Of a DNA stretch of 64,000 bases, positions 45,090 to 54,838 are shown piece after piece. The first letter of the stretch is position 1. Each line of letters begins with the position of its first letter. The stretch is from positions 2,542,001 to 2,606,000 of the forward strand of contig OZ244235.1 in assembly GCA_965217095.1 (NCBI GenBank), written 5' to 3'. Below the pieces are notes generated by a model. That model was not told the origin of the DNA, did no database searches, and saw nothing but the letters and a program-made list of their open reading frames with translations. Both the position numbers and the translations under genes were made by a program. The stretch comes from CAYNZV01 sp965217095. GTDB taxonomy: Bacteria > Latescibacterota > UBA2968 > UBA8231.

Positions 45090-47300
45090 TTGACCGAGCG
45101 TGATCCACAAACGTACCTCGATCTCGCATACCCCAGAATGACTAGCAAACGCTTGCGCTCGCTATTCGCGCCGAAGATTCCCGAACCTTCCTACCCGACG
45201 CTTCCGCACGTCGACAACGAAGGGCAGTCGAATATTCCGGGGATCTATGTAGTTGGCGAACTGGCAGGAACCCCGCTGGTGAAGCTGGGTTTGAACGCCG
45301 GCCATGACCTCATCCGCCGGATCGCCCCCGAACTGAAATCCGCTTCTGACGACAGCAGCGAACTCTACGACGTGGTCATCATTGGCTCCGGCAGCGCAGG
45401 TTTTGCCGCCACCCTTGCCTGTGCCGATCTCGGTCTGCGCTACGTAACCATCGAGGCGGCCGCGTTCGCCAACACCTTCGTCACGATGATGAAGGGCAAA
45501 TGGCTGTTCGCGGAACCGTTGGATGTGGAAAACCGCTCGCGGGTTTGGTTCGAGGAGTGTACCAAAGAAGAATTGCTCGAAAACTGGCGTGCGACGGTCC
45601 AGAGCGAACAGCTGGAGATTCATGCGCAGGAGAAGGTTACCGATATCAAGGGACATCTCGATTGCTTTGAGGTAGTCACCGACCTTGGCAGCTACGCCGC
45701 ACGCCGGGTCGTCCTTGCTATGGGAAAATCTGGCAATCCGCGGAAATTGGGCATTCCCGGCGAAAAGGAGTTTGCCGATCGCATTCATCACCGTTTGCTC
45801 GATGCGGATGATTTTCAAGACGAGCACATCACCATCGTCGGCGCCGGCGACGTAGCCTGCGAAGCCGCTATCGCCCTGGCGGCGGACGAAAACAACACGG
45901 TGACACTATCCGCGATCGATAAGGAGTTCACCTACCCGAAGAAACGCAATGTGGACGCCGTGCGCGCGTTAGAGCAGGAAGGCAAGCTGCGGGTACTGCT
46001 CGACTCTCAGGTGCAGGAGGTAAAGCAGGATGCGGTGGAGATTGCCGTGTCCGGGGGGCCGAGTGAGAATCTTAGATGCGACGCCCTTTTCGAGATGATT
46101 GGTGCCGAGCTTCCACTGCGGTTCTTTGACAAAGTGGGCATCCGCTTGAGCAACGCCTGGAACTTACGCCGCTGGGCGTTTCTGATCGGCATGTTTGCGT
46201 TCGTCTATTCACTGTACGCCCTGAAGAGCTACGGCAAGGGGATCGCGGCCTGGCCCTACCAGGGTCTCATCTCCGCCACATCCTACGATCAGTCCCTGCT
46301 CGCCCTCTTCGACCTGGTCTTTGCGCCGTTCGCGCTGCTGTTTTCCCCGGAAGCGCTGGCCGATCTGCGCACCGATCGCGGTTACCAGCAAGGTTTTATC
46401 TACAGTCTGCTGTACACGGTGGTCATGCTGGTGTTCGGGTATGAAGCGTTGGTGCGCTGGCGAGGCAAGGCTAAGAACGGTCGTTATCAAACCTGGCGTT
46501 ATGTTTCGCTACTCTCTTTTCAGGTCGCCTTTTTCGCCATCGTCAACCTGATCGCGGTGCAGGCAGTCAGCGTCAAATACGCCTGGCGCGCCTGGGGCCT
46601 GTACCAACCCTTTCCTCTGTTTTTCAACAGCTTCTTCTGGTGGTACCCCAACGATCCGCAATGGATCGTCTGGTTCTTCGTCGGCGGCGGTCTGTTGGGA
46701 ACGCTGGTTGCCATCCCAATCCTTGCCAGAAACCACGGCAAGCGCTTCTGCACCTGGATCTGTGGATGTGGCGGTCTGGCCGAAACCCTCGGCGACCGCT
46801 GGCGGCATTTGGCCCCGAAGGGCCAGCGTTCCCGAGCCTGGGAGTTTCAGGCAACTGCCGTCCTCCTCGCCAGCGTGATTGTCTGCCTTGTGGTGGTGGG
46901 GCTCTACAACACCGATGGCAACAATCTCTGGTGGATGGCGTACAATTATATCGTTGATTTCTGGTTGGTTGCCGTCATTCCCATCGCCCTCTATCCCATC
47001 TTCGGAGGCAAGATCTGGTGCCGATTCTGGTGCCCCTTGGCGGCCTACAATCAGCTGTTGTCCAAGTGGTATGGCAAGCTGAGGATCGTCTCGAACGAGA
47101 AATGCATTACCTGCGCTGAATGTTCGAAGTTCTGTCAGGTGGGGATAGACGTCATGGCCTTCGCCAAGAATCAGCAGGCGTTCGACAACCGCAATTCAGG
47201 CTGCATCCACTGCGGCATCTGCATAGACGTTTGCCCCATGGATGTGCTGGCGTTCGACACTAGCCCCACCAACGGCAAGACGGCCATTGCCGCAACCTAG
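45090..47300 (+). CDS. Thioredoxin-reductase-like flavoprotein fused to a NosR/NapH-type polyferredoxin
   Basis: 736-residue fusion. An N-terminal stretch (about 45-80, NIPGIYVVGELAGTPLVKL) resembles the FAD-binding end of a thioredoxin reductase. A complete FAD domain (DVVIIGSGSAGFAATLA, about 94-110) and NAD(P) motif (TIVGAGDVACEAAIAL) follow, then several membrane helices (about 355-650). The Fe-S part includes CTWICGCGGL and CRFWCPLAAYNQ in cytoplasmic loops, then two CxxCxxC-type ferredoxin clusters near the C-terminus (CITCAECSKFC and CIHCGICIDVCP). It could move electrons from NAD(P)H across or into the membrane. The start is TTG 45090; ATG 45138 is an alternative. Last of the six-gene run. 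Confidence 0.8.
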   Translation: MTERDPQTYLDLAYPRMTSKRLRSLFAPKIPEPSYPTLPHVDNEGQSNIPGIYVVGELAGTPLVKLGLNAGHDLIRRIAPELKSASDDSSELYDVVIIGSGSAGFAATLACADLGLRYVTIEAAAFANTFVTMMKGKWLFAEPLDVENRSRVWFEECTKEELLENWRATVQSEQLEIHAQEKVTDIKGHLDCFEVVTDLGSYAARRVVLAMGKSGNPRKLGIPGEKEFADRIHHRLLDADDFQDEHITIVGAGDVACEAAIALAADENNTVTLSAIDKEFTYPKKRNVDAVRALEQEGKLRVLLDSQVQEVKQDAVEIAVSGGPSENLRCDALFEMIGAELPLRFFDKVGIRLSNAWNLRRWAFLIGMFAFVYSLYALKSYGKGIAAWPYQGLISATSYDQSLLALFDLVFAPFALLFSPEALADLRTDRGYQQGFIYSLLYTVVMLVFGYEALVRWRGKAKNGRYQTWRYVSLLSFQVAFFAIVNLIAVQAVSVKYAWRAWGLYQPFPLFFNSFFWWYPNDPQWIVWFFVGGGLLGTLVAIPILARNHGKRFCTWICGCGGLAETLGDRWRHLAPKGQRSRAWEFQATAVLLASVIVCLVVVGLYNTDGNNLWWMAYNYIVDFWLVAVIPIALYPIFGGKIWCRFWCPLAAYNQLLSKWYGKLRIVSNEKCITCAECSKFCQVGIDVMAFAKNQQAFDNRNSGCIHCGICIDVCPMDVLAFDTSPTNGKTAIAAT

Positions 47301-47312
47301 CCGTCGGTTTCG

Positions 47313-50162
47313 CTATTCGGACTCCGCACTCGATTCCGGCAGCAAGACCACGCGAACGTAGTTTTCCGTATCGAGGTATCTTCTAGCCGCCTGCTGCACC
47401 GCCGTGGGTGTCAGGCTGTCCACCATCGTCGTGTAGCGGAGGACCCGAGTTGGGTCCAGGTTGTGGAAGTCGGCTGAGCTCAAGGCCCCGCGCCAGTAGC
47501 TGTTTTCCTTCAGATTGACCTCGTGATTTCGCCTCGCGCCTTCCTGCACCTTTTGCACATAATCCGGTCCCGGACCTGAGCTCTTCAGGCTGTCAATCTG
47601 CGAAAACACCACCGCGGTGAGTTCTTCGACCCGATCCGGATCACAACCAAATCCCAGACTGACCGTATAGGTGGACTTTGGAAAATGGGACCCTCCTCCG
47701 TTGACCCATACTCCGTAGGTTCCCCCCAAATCTTCCCGCAGCACCTCCCGGAGCTTGATCTGTAGCACATCTGTCATCGCCTGCAACTCGAAGTCGTTGC
47801 GCCAACCGTCGAACTGATACGGCCCCGTAAACGTCAGCAGAGTGCGGCTCTTGGGCTCGATGCCGCGACGCACCGTCTTTTCTATGACGCCACGTGGTGC
47901 GCTTTCCCCGACGTCCTTCCAGCTTTCGCGCCGGCCGGTGGTTGGTAGGCCCCCCAAGTAGGTGCGTACCAACGGCTCGAGCTGCTCGAGGGTGAAGTTT
48001 CCGACGAAGTAGAAGGCAAAATCGCCCATGTCGGAGAACCGGTCCTGGTAGACCGTCATCGAGGTGTGAAGATCCATCTCATCGATGAGGTCAAGGGACC
48101 AGGGACGGGCTCTATGGTGGTACTGCGCCAACGTAACCTGCACTGTATCGCTGAATGCTGTTTCCGGCCGCGCGCTGCGATTCTCGATAAACCCCCGCAT
48201 CCGTGTCTCGTAAGCCTGGAACGCGGTGCTGTCCTGCCGCGGAGCGGTTGCGTAGGCGTAAATCAGCTGGAACATGGTCTCGATGTCTTGGGGTGAGGCG
48301 GAACCCGAAATCCCCTCCCTCAGCGAGCCGATCCAGGGGGAAACGCTCACTACCTTGCCCGCGAGTTTCTTCTGCAGATCCACGAGATTGAAGTCCCCGA
48401 CACCTCCCTGGCTTACCACCGAAGTCGCTGTCGAGGCTGCGATGTAGTCGCCATCTCCCACCAGCGAGTGGCCGCCAAGACTAAACGATTCGAACAGGAT
48501 CTGGTCGTTTTGGAATTCGGTCGGTTTGAGCACCACGCGGATGCCATTCTCCAGCGTCCAAGCCGTCACGCCGATCTCCGGTATCTCGCGCCGGTCCACG
48601 ATCTCCATCATCGAGGGAATATGGGTCACCAGCGGCTGATCTGAAACGTCCTCCACGTATGGCTCGATCTCCTTCGCACCCACGTCCGCGAACACGGCAA
48701 GCAGGCTTTCTTCGGTGGGAACCTGCAGCCCCTCCTTGTCCGGAGCGGTGATGGATATAACGCGATTGGCTTCCCCTACCCAGGAGGTCGTCAGCGCGTT
48801 GACCTCCTCCAGCTCGATACCGGGAATCAACCGTCTAAAAAGTTCGAACTCCTTCTCGATGCCCGGTATCGGCTCGTTTTCCAGCAGGTGATTCACATAC
48901 TCGCCGGCCAACGAGCTCGACGGACTCTTGTCGCGTTCGCGATACGCCTGCTCAATAGCGCGCAGCATTTCTTGTGCGTTGCGCTTTAATTCCGACGTCG
49001 TGAAACCGAACCGACGCACTCGCGCCTCTTCGGTCAGCAGAGCCTCTAGCCCGGGGTCGAACCCGTTGTCAGCCACTCCACAGCTGAGGATGAAGAACTC
49101 CTTCGAGCGCAGCCATCGCCCCTGGCTGGAGTAGCCATAGAGAAAGGGCGGCTCTGCCAGCTGGGTCAGCTCGTACAGGCGCTGATTGAGCATGCGGTGG
49201 TAGAGACGTTCGATGAGCATCGTACGGAAGGCGCGCATAGTCGATTGATCGCGAGGTTCCCGTTTGTAGTAGATGGCAACCGCGTTCCTCGTTGCTTCGC
49301 GATCGGTGGCGATGGAGAACAGAGTTTCTCCATGATCGGGCACGGGGAAAACCACTCGCTCCCGCGGAGAAGCAGGCGAAGCCAATCGCGAAAAATGCGT
49401 TTGCGCCAGATCTTCGATCCAGCCGACCTCGAAATCTCCTACCGCAACCAGCCCCATGAGCTCCGGCCTGTACCAATGTTTGTAAAACTGCCGTAGGCGG
49501 TCGTGGGCAAACGTATCCAACACCGCTTTTTGACCGATCGGCAACCGTACGGCGTAACGAGAGTCTTTGAGCAAAACCGGACACAGCTTGTCCCACATCC
49601 GCTGGTCGGCGCCCTTGCGCGACCGCCATTCCTCGATCACCACACCCCGTTCCTTGTCGATCTCCACTCCTTCGAAGCTGACTCCGTGGGCCCAGTCCTC
49701 GAGTATCTGGAACCCCTGTTCCACGAACTCGGTACTGTCGGTCGGAACCGTCAGCATGTACACCGTCTCGTCGAAGCTGGTGTAGGCGTTCAAGTCGGGA
49801 CCGAACTGCATGCCGATCGACTCCATGTAATCCACCAACTCCTGCTTGGCGAAGTTACGCGTCCCGTTGAACGCCATGTGCTCGGCGAAATGCGCGAGGC
49901 CCTGCTCGGCTTCTGTCTCCAGAACCGATCCCACATCTACGACCAGCCGCAGCTCGGCCCGATTCTCCGGTTTCTCGTTGGGGCGAATCAGATAACGAAA
50001 CCCGTTCGCAAGGGTTCCTTTCACTACCAGAGGATCGTCAGGCAAGACCTCGTCGAGTTCGTCCGACTGCGGCTGAGCGGGGACCGATACGTCCCCTTTT
50101 TTGCTTCCAGCGCAAGCGTTGAACAGCGCGGCCGCAAGGCCGATAAGAAACATGGATCTCAT
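47313..50162 (-). CDS. M16-family zinc metallopeptidase, lipoprotein
   Basis: 949-residue pitrilysin-like peptidase. The lipoprotein signal ends ALFNAC (Cys17). The inverted zinc motif HFAEH is at 91-95, with a further acidic ligand near residues 171-178 (KERGVVIEEW). Several M16 repeat domains follow, including a second core from about residue 500. Members degrade small unfolded peptides, often at the envelope. The size (two fused halves) is typical of this type. It lies downstream of the large membrane-protein gene on the same strand (50-bp gap) and is convergent with the Fe-S fusion gene. Confidence 0.92.
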   Translation of the reverse strand: MRSMFLIGLAAALFNACAGSKKGDVSVPAQPQSDELDEVLPDDPLVVKGTLANGFRYLIRPNEKPENRAELRLVVDVGSVLETEAEQGLAHFAEHMAFNGTRNFAKQELVDYMESIGMQFGPDLNAYTSFDETVYMLTVPTDSTEFVEQGFQILEDWAHGVSFEGVEIDKERGVVIEEWRSRKGADQRMWDKLCPVLLKDSRYAVRLPIGQKAVLDTFAHDRLRQFYKHWYRPELMGLVAVGDFEVGWIEDLAQTHFSRLASPASPRERVVFPVPDHGETLFSIATDREATRNAVAIYYKREPRDQSTMRAFRTMLIERLYHRMLNQRLYELTQLAEPPFLYGYSSQGRWLRSKEFFILSCGVADNGFDPGLEALLTEEARVRRFGFTTSELKRNAQEMLRAIEQAYRERDKSPSSSLAGEYVNHLLENEPIPGIEKEFELFRRLIPGIELEEVNALTTSWVGEANRVISITAPDKEGLQVPTEESLLAVFADVGAKEIEPYVEDVSDQPLVTHIPSMMEIVDRREIPEIGVTAWTLENGIRVVLKPTEFQNDQILFESFSLGGHSLVGDGDYIAASTATSVVSQGGVGDFNLVDLQKKLAGKVVSVSPWIGSLREGISGSASPQDIETMFQLIYAYATAPRQDSTAFQAYETRMRGFIENRSARPETAFSDTVQVTLAQYHHRARPWSLDLIDEMDLHTSMTVYQDRFSDMGDFAFYFVGNFTLEQLEPLVRTYLGGLPTTGRRESWKDVGESAPRGVIEKTVRRGIEPKSRTLLTFTGPYQFDGWRNDFELQAMTDVLQIKLREVLREDLGGTYGVWVNGGGSHFPKSTYTVSLGFGCDPDRVEELTAVVFSQIDSLKSSGPGPDYVQKVQEGARRNHEVNLKENSYWRGALSSADFHNLDPTRVLRYTTMVDSLTPTAVQQAARRYLDTENYVRVVLLPESSAESE

Positions 50163-50211
50163 TCAGTATCTCCCTTATCGTCCGTTTGTCTGGGTGTGCG
50201 CAAGCGAAGGT

Positions 50212-52650
50212 TCAACGCGATTCGGTCTGCATCGTTGTAAGGCGTCTGCGGCGCATGCTCCGCCAGATGACCAGAGCACCACCTGCTACGAGGGCCAGAT
50301 CTACCCACAATAACACGCGCCGAAGCGGCGAAAGACGAGGTTCCACCACGATCTCCTGTATGCCGGCTTGCAGGCGCAGCGCGAGGAAGTGGGTTGCCGT
50401 CTGCATGAAGGGGATCTCAGTACCGTTGACGGTAACTGCGAGATGTGGAAAGTACGCATAAGGCAAGCGCGCGAAACAAACATCGGACACCCTGACTCGC
50501 ATCTCTACCTTCTGGTTGGCGACGACGTGGCTTAGCACCTCAACCGTCGGGGCGGTTCCAAGGTCTTCATCGCGCTCGCTTTCGATCAGGTATATGCGCT
50601 CGCAGGTGGATTCATCGAAATTCACCTTCATGTTGCGAGCCAACCAGACGAGCGGGTAGGCGGCCGGCGTTTCCAGTCCAAACTCAACCCAATCGCTCGA
50701 ATGCTCGATCTCTTCGCTGGGATATCTCGATGTCCGCGGTGAAACGAGGATCTCCGTTCGTGGTCGCCATTCCATGCTGGTCAGGGAGTCGTCCGTCTTA
50801 GTTGCAACCACGAATCGAGTATTCATCAAGGCGAATCCGGTTCTGAGCGTTACAAACAGCTCGTGAAACTGATCGGTCTCGAGATCCTTCATCAGCTCCG
50901 AAGCAAATTTTTCGAAAGGCCAATAGAACGAGGGCACCGCCTTGAGCACATGACCACTGGGTGCCGCGGGGGTTGGCGTCTGGGTTTTCACCACCAGACG
51001 CCCCATAGCCAGAAACGGATGCACCCGGGGCGCCAGCCAGACGATGCGGTAGTTGGGAATCTGATCTTGCCGATGATAGCTTTCGGCCGCCTGGCGGAAC
51101 GGCTCGTACAGTTCCACGGAATACCCCGTTGGGGAAGAGCTTTTTCCAAGGAACGGATGCTGAAAGGTTGTCGGGCCCAAGTCGAAAACGATCAATATGA
51201 TCAGGATGGCGCAGGTCCGGCCGCCAAAATGAGCGGCCTTGTGTCTCAAGATCGTGTTAACCCCCAACCCAGCCACAAAGGAGAGAAAGATCGAGACGAA
51301 AAGCAGGTAACGTCCGGCGTTGAGCGCCGTCACCACAGGTATCGCCTGCAGGATGTGCAGACGATAGCCGAATACCAATAAGAGGGAGACGAACAGGGCC
51401 ACACCTCCCGCGAGCATCGCACCGCGCCCCTGCCGCTCCCGATGCGGTCTCCAGAGCAGCAGGCCTGCCGCAGCGACGGCAACTAACGAGAGACCCAGGT
51501 AACCCCCATACCAATGAAAAGGATCCGGAGGCCATGAAAAGAAGCGGAAATTCGACCATCCCAATACCTGCCCCACTGTCGGATCCGGTACGCCTGACAT
51601 GTGCAGCCCTTCGGCCAGGTGCGTTCCTTCGCGCTCGGTCCAAATGCCCAGCGTGAGAAAGGCTCCCATTAGTACCCCGAAAACAAGGATTGCCGCTCCC
51701 CCCACCCAACGGCGAAAAATTCCCCGCACCTCGCCGTCTTTCCACGTTCGCAGAACCCAGTACAGAGCGAAGAATGCCGTCAGCCAGAACGCGTATCCAG
51801 GATGGGTGAATGCCAGCAACCCCAGCGCAACTCCCCCTCCGATCACCCAGGGCCAGAAGTCTTCGGTTTGACGAGATCGTTCGAGGAGGAAGAAAGGCCA
51901 CGGTGCCAGACCGTAGACCAGGCTTACGGGCAGGCGGCCCATGAACACGACTTGCTGTGTGTGCCAAAATCCCAGCACCATCGCTAAACCTGCGACGAAC
52001 CCGGCGCGTCTGGATTGAGTGACGGCAAGCACCCATGCGTACATCCCGATTCCCGAGGCGACGTGGGTACAGATCAATACCACTTTCAACGAGGTATCGA
52101 GATTGTTCAGCACCAGGTCCACGGCACCGACAACGTAGAAAAAGAGGAATCCGTAGAGCTGGATGTACGGAGAGCCGAATCCGAGATAGTTGGTCCAGAT
52201 CGGCAGTTCGCCACGAACCATTGCCTGGGCCGTTATGAATGAGTACGACAGATGGGCAGAAGAATCACCTGCCCAGCTCATTCCGCCTGGGGCCAAGTAG
52301 TAGCGAAGGAACACCACGGAACTGATGGTCAATAACCAAAGGGTGTGGGTTGAGCTGGAGAAGATCAGATCGAGAAAACAGGAGAACCGCTTGCGCCATA
52401 GCTCCAGAGCAAGCACGGACAGACACAGCGTGACGATGATCGCGGCAAACACTCCGTCTACCCAGTCCAACGCTACCTTTGCCCGAATCTCCTCCATGAA
52501 CCGGCTAAGGGTCACGAAGCTCATACTTGGAGGAAGCTCCGAAAGTTTGGTCAGGGTTCGATACTGGAATGCAAACAGACAGATCGCCGTTGCGCTCAAC
52601 AGGACGGCGATATCCCAAGGCCACGTCGATTTGCCCCAGTTCCTGTTCAT
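50212..52650 (-). CDS. Large polytopic membrane protein (PTPS-related/YfhO-like)
   Basis: 812-residue protein with about 12-14 hydrophobic helices. LTISSVVFLRYYLAPGGMSW and YLGFGSPYIQLYGFLFFYVV lie in the first third. A large soluble C-terminal domain (about 560-770) follows, then a last helix. The order and the G-F/Y-rich motif resemble the uncharacterised '6-pyruvoyl-tetrahydropterin synthase-related' membrane proteins and distantly YfhO/GT-C glycosyltransferases. No catalytic residues can be assigned. The start is ATG 52650. It is divergent from the dpp operon (149 bp between). Confidence 0.6.
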   Translation of the reverse strand: MNRNWGKSTWPWDIAVLLSATAICLFAFQYRTLTKLSELPPSMSFVTLSRFMEEIRAKVALDWVDGVFAAIIVTLCLSVLALELWRKRFSCFLDLIFSSSTHTLWLLTISSVVFLRYYLAPGGMSWAGDSSAHLSYSFITAQAMVRGELPIWTNYLGFGSPYIQLYGFLFFYVVGAVDLVLNNLDTSLKVVLICTHVASGIGMYAWVLAVTQSRRAGFVAGLAMVLGFWHTQQVVFMGRLPVSLVYGLAPWPFFLLERSRQTEDFWPWVIGGGVALGLLAFTHPGYAFWLTAFFALYWVLRTWKDGEVRGIFRRWVGGAAILVFGVLMGAFLTLGIWTEREGTHLAEGLHMSGVPDPTVGQVLGWSNFRFFSWPPDPFHWYGGYLGLSLVAVAAAGLLLWRPHRERQGRGAMLAGGVALFVSLLLVFGYRLHILQAIPVVTALNAGRYLLFVSIFLSFVAGLGVNTILRHKAAHFGGRTCAILIILIVFDLGPTTFQHPFLGKSSSPTGYSVELYEPFRQAAESYHRQDQIPNYRIVWLAPRVHPFLAMGRLVVKTQTPTPAAPSGHVLKAVPSFYWPFEKFASELMKDLETDQFHELFVTLRTGFALMNTRFVVATKTDDSLTSMEWRPRTEILVSPRTSRYPSEEIEHSSDWVEFGLETPAAYPLVWLARNMKVNFDESTCERIYLIESERDEDLGTAPTVEVLSHVVANQKVEMRVRVSDVCFARLPYAYFPHLAVTVNGTEIPFMQTATHFLALRLQAGIQEIVVEPRLSPLRRVLLWVDLALVAGGALVIWRSMRRRRLTTMQTESR

Positions 52651-52799
52651 GCAGCGGCGCTCGCAATGCGATCTAAATCGTCATACATTTGAGGGTTTGC
52701 AGATGTAGGCGATGTCATTTGTGAACTCGCTCAATATAGGTACACGAAGCTGGATTTGCTGTTTAAGCAGGATCTCTACCTGCTTTTCTAACTGTCGGC

Positions 52800-53801
52800 A
52801 TGCCGGACGAAACCCTCCTACGCGTTGAGAACCTGACCACCTCGTTTGTCACCGATGCGGGCAAGATCCGCGCGGTCGACGATGTAGGGCTGACGGTCCA
52901 ACGGGGCAAAACGTTGGCTTTGGTGGGCGAATCCGGTTGTGGCAAGTCGGTTACCGCCCTCTCCATCATGCGCCTGGTCCCGAAATCGAACGGCTCTATC
53001 GATGGCGGCAGAATCTTGTTGGGTAGCAAAGACATCTTGTCCTTGCGTAACGAGGAGATGCGTCGCGTCCGTGGCAACCGCATCTCCATGATCTTCCAGG
53101 AACCAATGACCTCGTTGAACCCGGTGTACACCGTGGGGCAGCAGATCGCCGAAGCGTTCCGCATCCACCGAGGCCTCTCACGCAACGACGCGTTTGCCGA
53201 GGCGATACGCATGTTGGAGCAGGTGGCGATCCCAGACGCGACCCGCCACGCCGGAGAATACCCGTTCCAGCTGTCAGGCGGCATGCGCCAGCGGGTTATG
53301 ATCGCCATGGCATTGGCCTGCGAGCCGGAGTTGCTGATCGCCGACGAACCCACTACTGCTCTAGACGTGACCATCCAGGCCCAGATTCTGCGATTGATGG
53401 CAGAACTGCAAGAAAAACGAGGCACTTCCATCATTTTTATCACACACGATCTTGGCGTCGTCGCCGAGGTAGCGGACGAGGTCGCGATCATGTACGCGGG
53501 ACGGATCGTCGAGAGTGGAACCGTTTTCGAGATCTTCGAGAATCCTCGACATCCCTACACCCGCGGTTTGATGGACTCTATTCCATCTCTTGACGACCGT
53601 TCAACCGAACCCTTGCAGATCATCGAAGGCACGGTGCCCGGCCTTGCCTATCTGCCGTCGGGATGTCGTTTTCATCCACGATGCTCCTTCGCGGACGAGA
53701 GCTGCTCCCAGTCCATTCCGGCTTTGAAGGAGTGCAGCCCGTCGCATACGGTCTCCTGCTTCAAACACGACCTGATGGCCGCGTACCAGCTGCGCCACTG
53801 A
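52800..53801 (+). CDS. Dipeptide/oligopeptide ABC transporter ATPase (DppD/OppD)
   Basis: 333-residue ATPase. Walker A is GESGCGKSVTALSIM, the signature LSGGMRQRVMIAMALACEPE, Walker B LLIADEPTTALDVTIQ, the H-loop FITHDLGVVAEVADEV. The C-terminal oligopeptide/dipeptide extension holds a CRFHPRCSFADESC-type cysteine cluster that in relatives binds an Fe-S cluster. Starts at ATG 52800 and its stop overlaps the next gene by one base (TGATG). First of five genes: dppD, dppF, substrate-binding protein, dppB, dppC. Confidence 0.94.
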   Translation: MPDETLLRVENLTTSFVTDAGKIRAVDDVGLTVQRGKTLALVGESGCGKSVTALSIMRLVPKSNGSIDGGRILLGSKDILSLRNEEMRRVRGNRISMIFQEPMTSLNPVYTVGQQIAEAFRIHRGLSRNDAFAEAIRMLEQVAIPDATRHAGEYPFQLSGGMRQRVMIAMALACEPELLIADEPTTALDVTIQAQILRLMAELQEKRGTSIIFITHDLGVVAEVADEVAIMYAGRIVESGTVFEIFENPRHPYTRGLMDSIPSLDDRSTEPLQIIEGTVPGLAYLPSGCRFHPRCSFADESCSQSIPALKECSPSHTVSCFKHDLMAAYQLRH

Positions 53802-54784
53802 TGGGCTCCCTGCTCGAAGTTCAGGATCTCAGTGTACACTTTCCGATTCTTGGCGGCGTTCTAAAACGTCCCGTGGGAGCCGTATACGCCGTCAGCGATG
53901 TGAGCTTCCGTCTTGAAAAAGGAGAAACCCTCGGCATCGTCGGCGAATCCGGCTGCGGCAAAACCACCCTCGGCCGCGCCATTGTAAGGCTGTACCCCCC
54001 GACCAGCGGTTCAGTCCGGTTCGACGGTCAGGACTTGACGTCGGTGGAGAAGGATCGCGATCGCGAGTTGCGGCGTGACATGCAGATGATCTTTCAGGAT
54101 CCGTACGCCTCCCTCAACCCGCGGCAAACGGTGCGTTCGATATTGGAGGAGCCACTCAGGATCCACCGCGTCGGGAACAGAGCGGCCAGACTAGATACCG
54201 TGCTCGAGCTGATGCAAACCGTTGGCTTGCGCCCCGAGGATCTCTACCGATATCCCCACGAGTTCAGTGGCGGACAACGCCAGCGCATCGGCATCGCCCG
54301 CGCGCTCGCTCTGGGTCCTCGGCTGGTCATCGCCGACGAACCGGTATCCGCCCTCGATGTGTCGATCCAAGCCCAGGTGCTGAATCTGCTCGTGGATCTG
54401 CAGATTCGGTTGGACCTGACCTACATCTTCATTTCCCACGACCTAACGGTTGTAAAATACATCTCCGATCGCGTCGCGGTGATGTACCTGGGCCGGCTGG
54501 TGGAGATTGCCTCCTCGGATGACATCTACCGTGAACCCCGCCACCCTTATACCCGAGCGCTGTTGTCTTCGGTACCCCTGCCCAACCCGCGCCGGCGGGC
54601 GCAGGGTCAGCCACTCGAAGGGGATGTGCCCAGTCCCAGCGATCCACCGACCGGTTGCGCCTTCCATACCCGGTGTCCGTATGTCCAGGACCGCTGCCGC
54701 CAGGAAAGGCCATCCATGCGCCTAGTGACGGGCCACCGCGAACACCAGGCGGCCTGTCACTTCTTTGAAGAGTTTGGCTCGTAA
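53801..54784 (+). CDS. Dipeptide/oligopeptide ABC transporter ATPase (DppF/OppF)
   Basis: 327-residue ATPase of the OppF branch. Walker A is GESGCGKTTLGRAIVRL, the signature FSGGQRQRIGIARALALGP, Walker B LVIADEPVSALDVSIQ, the H-loop FISHDLTVVKYISDRV. The C-terminal cysteines lie in CAFHTRCPYVQDRC. The start is ATG 53801, overlapping the dppD stop, so translation is coupled; longer in-frame readings into dppD are shadows. The pair forms the heterodimeric ATPase of the transporter. Confidence 0.94.
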   Translation: MGSLLEVQDLSVHFPILGGVLKRPVGAVYAVSDVSFRLEKGETLGIVGESGCGKTTLGRAIVRLYPPTSGSVRFDGQDLTSVEKDRDRELRRDMQMIFQDPYASLNPRQTVRSILEEPLRIHRVGNRAARLDTVLELMQTVGLRPEDLYRYPHEFSGGQRQRIGIARALALGPRLVIADEPVSALDVSIQAQVLNLLVDLQIRLDLTYIFISHDLTVVKYISDRVAVMYLGRLVEIASSDDIYREPRHPYTRALLSSVPLPNPRRRAQGQPLEGDVPSPSDPPTGCAFHTRCPYVQDRCRQERPSMRLVTGHREHQAACHFFEEFGS

Positions 54785-54838
54785 ATGCAAATCGATGTTT
54801 GCGGGTCCCGAGCGACGTAACAGAAGGGAGTCGATGAA

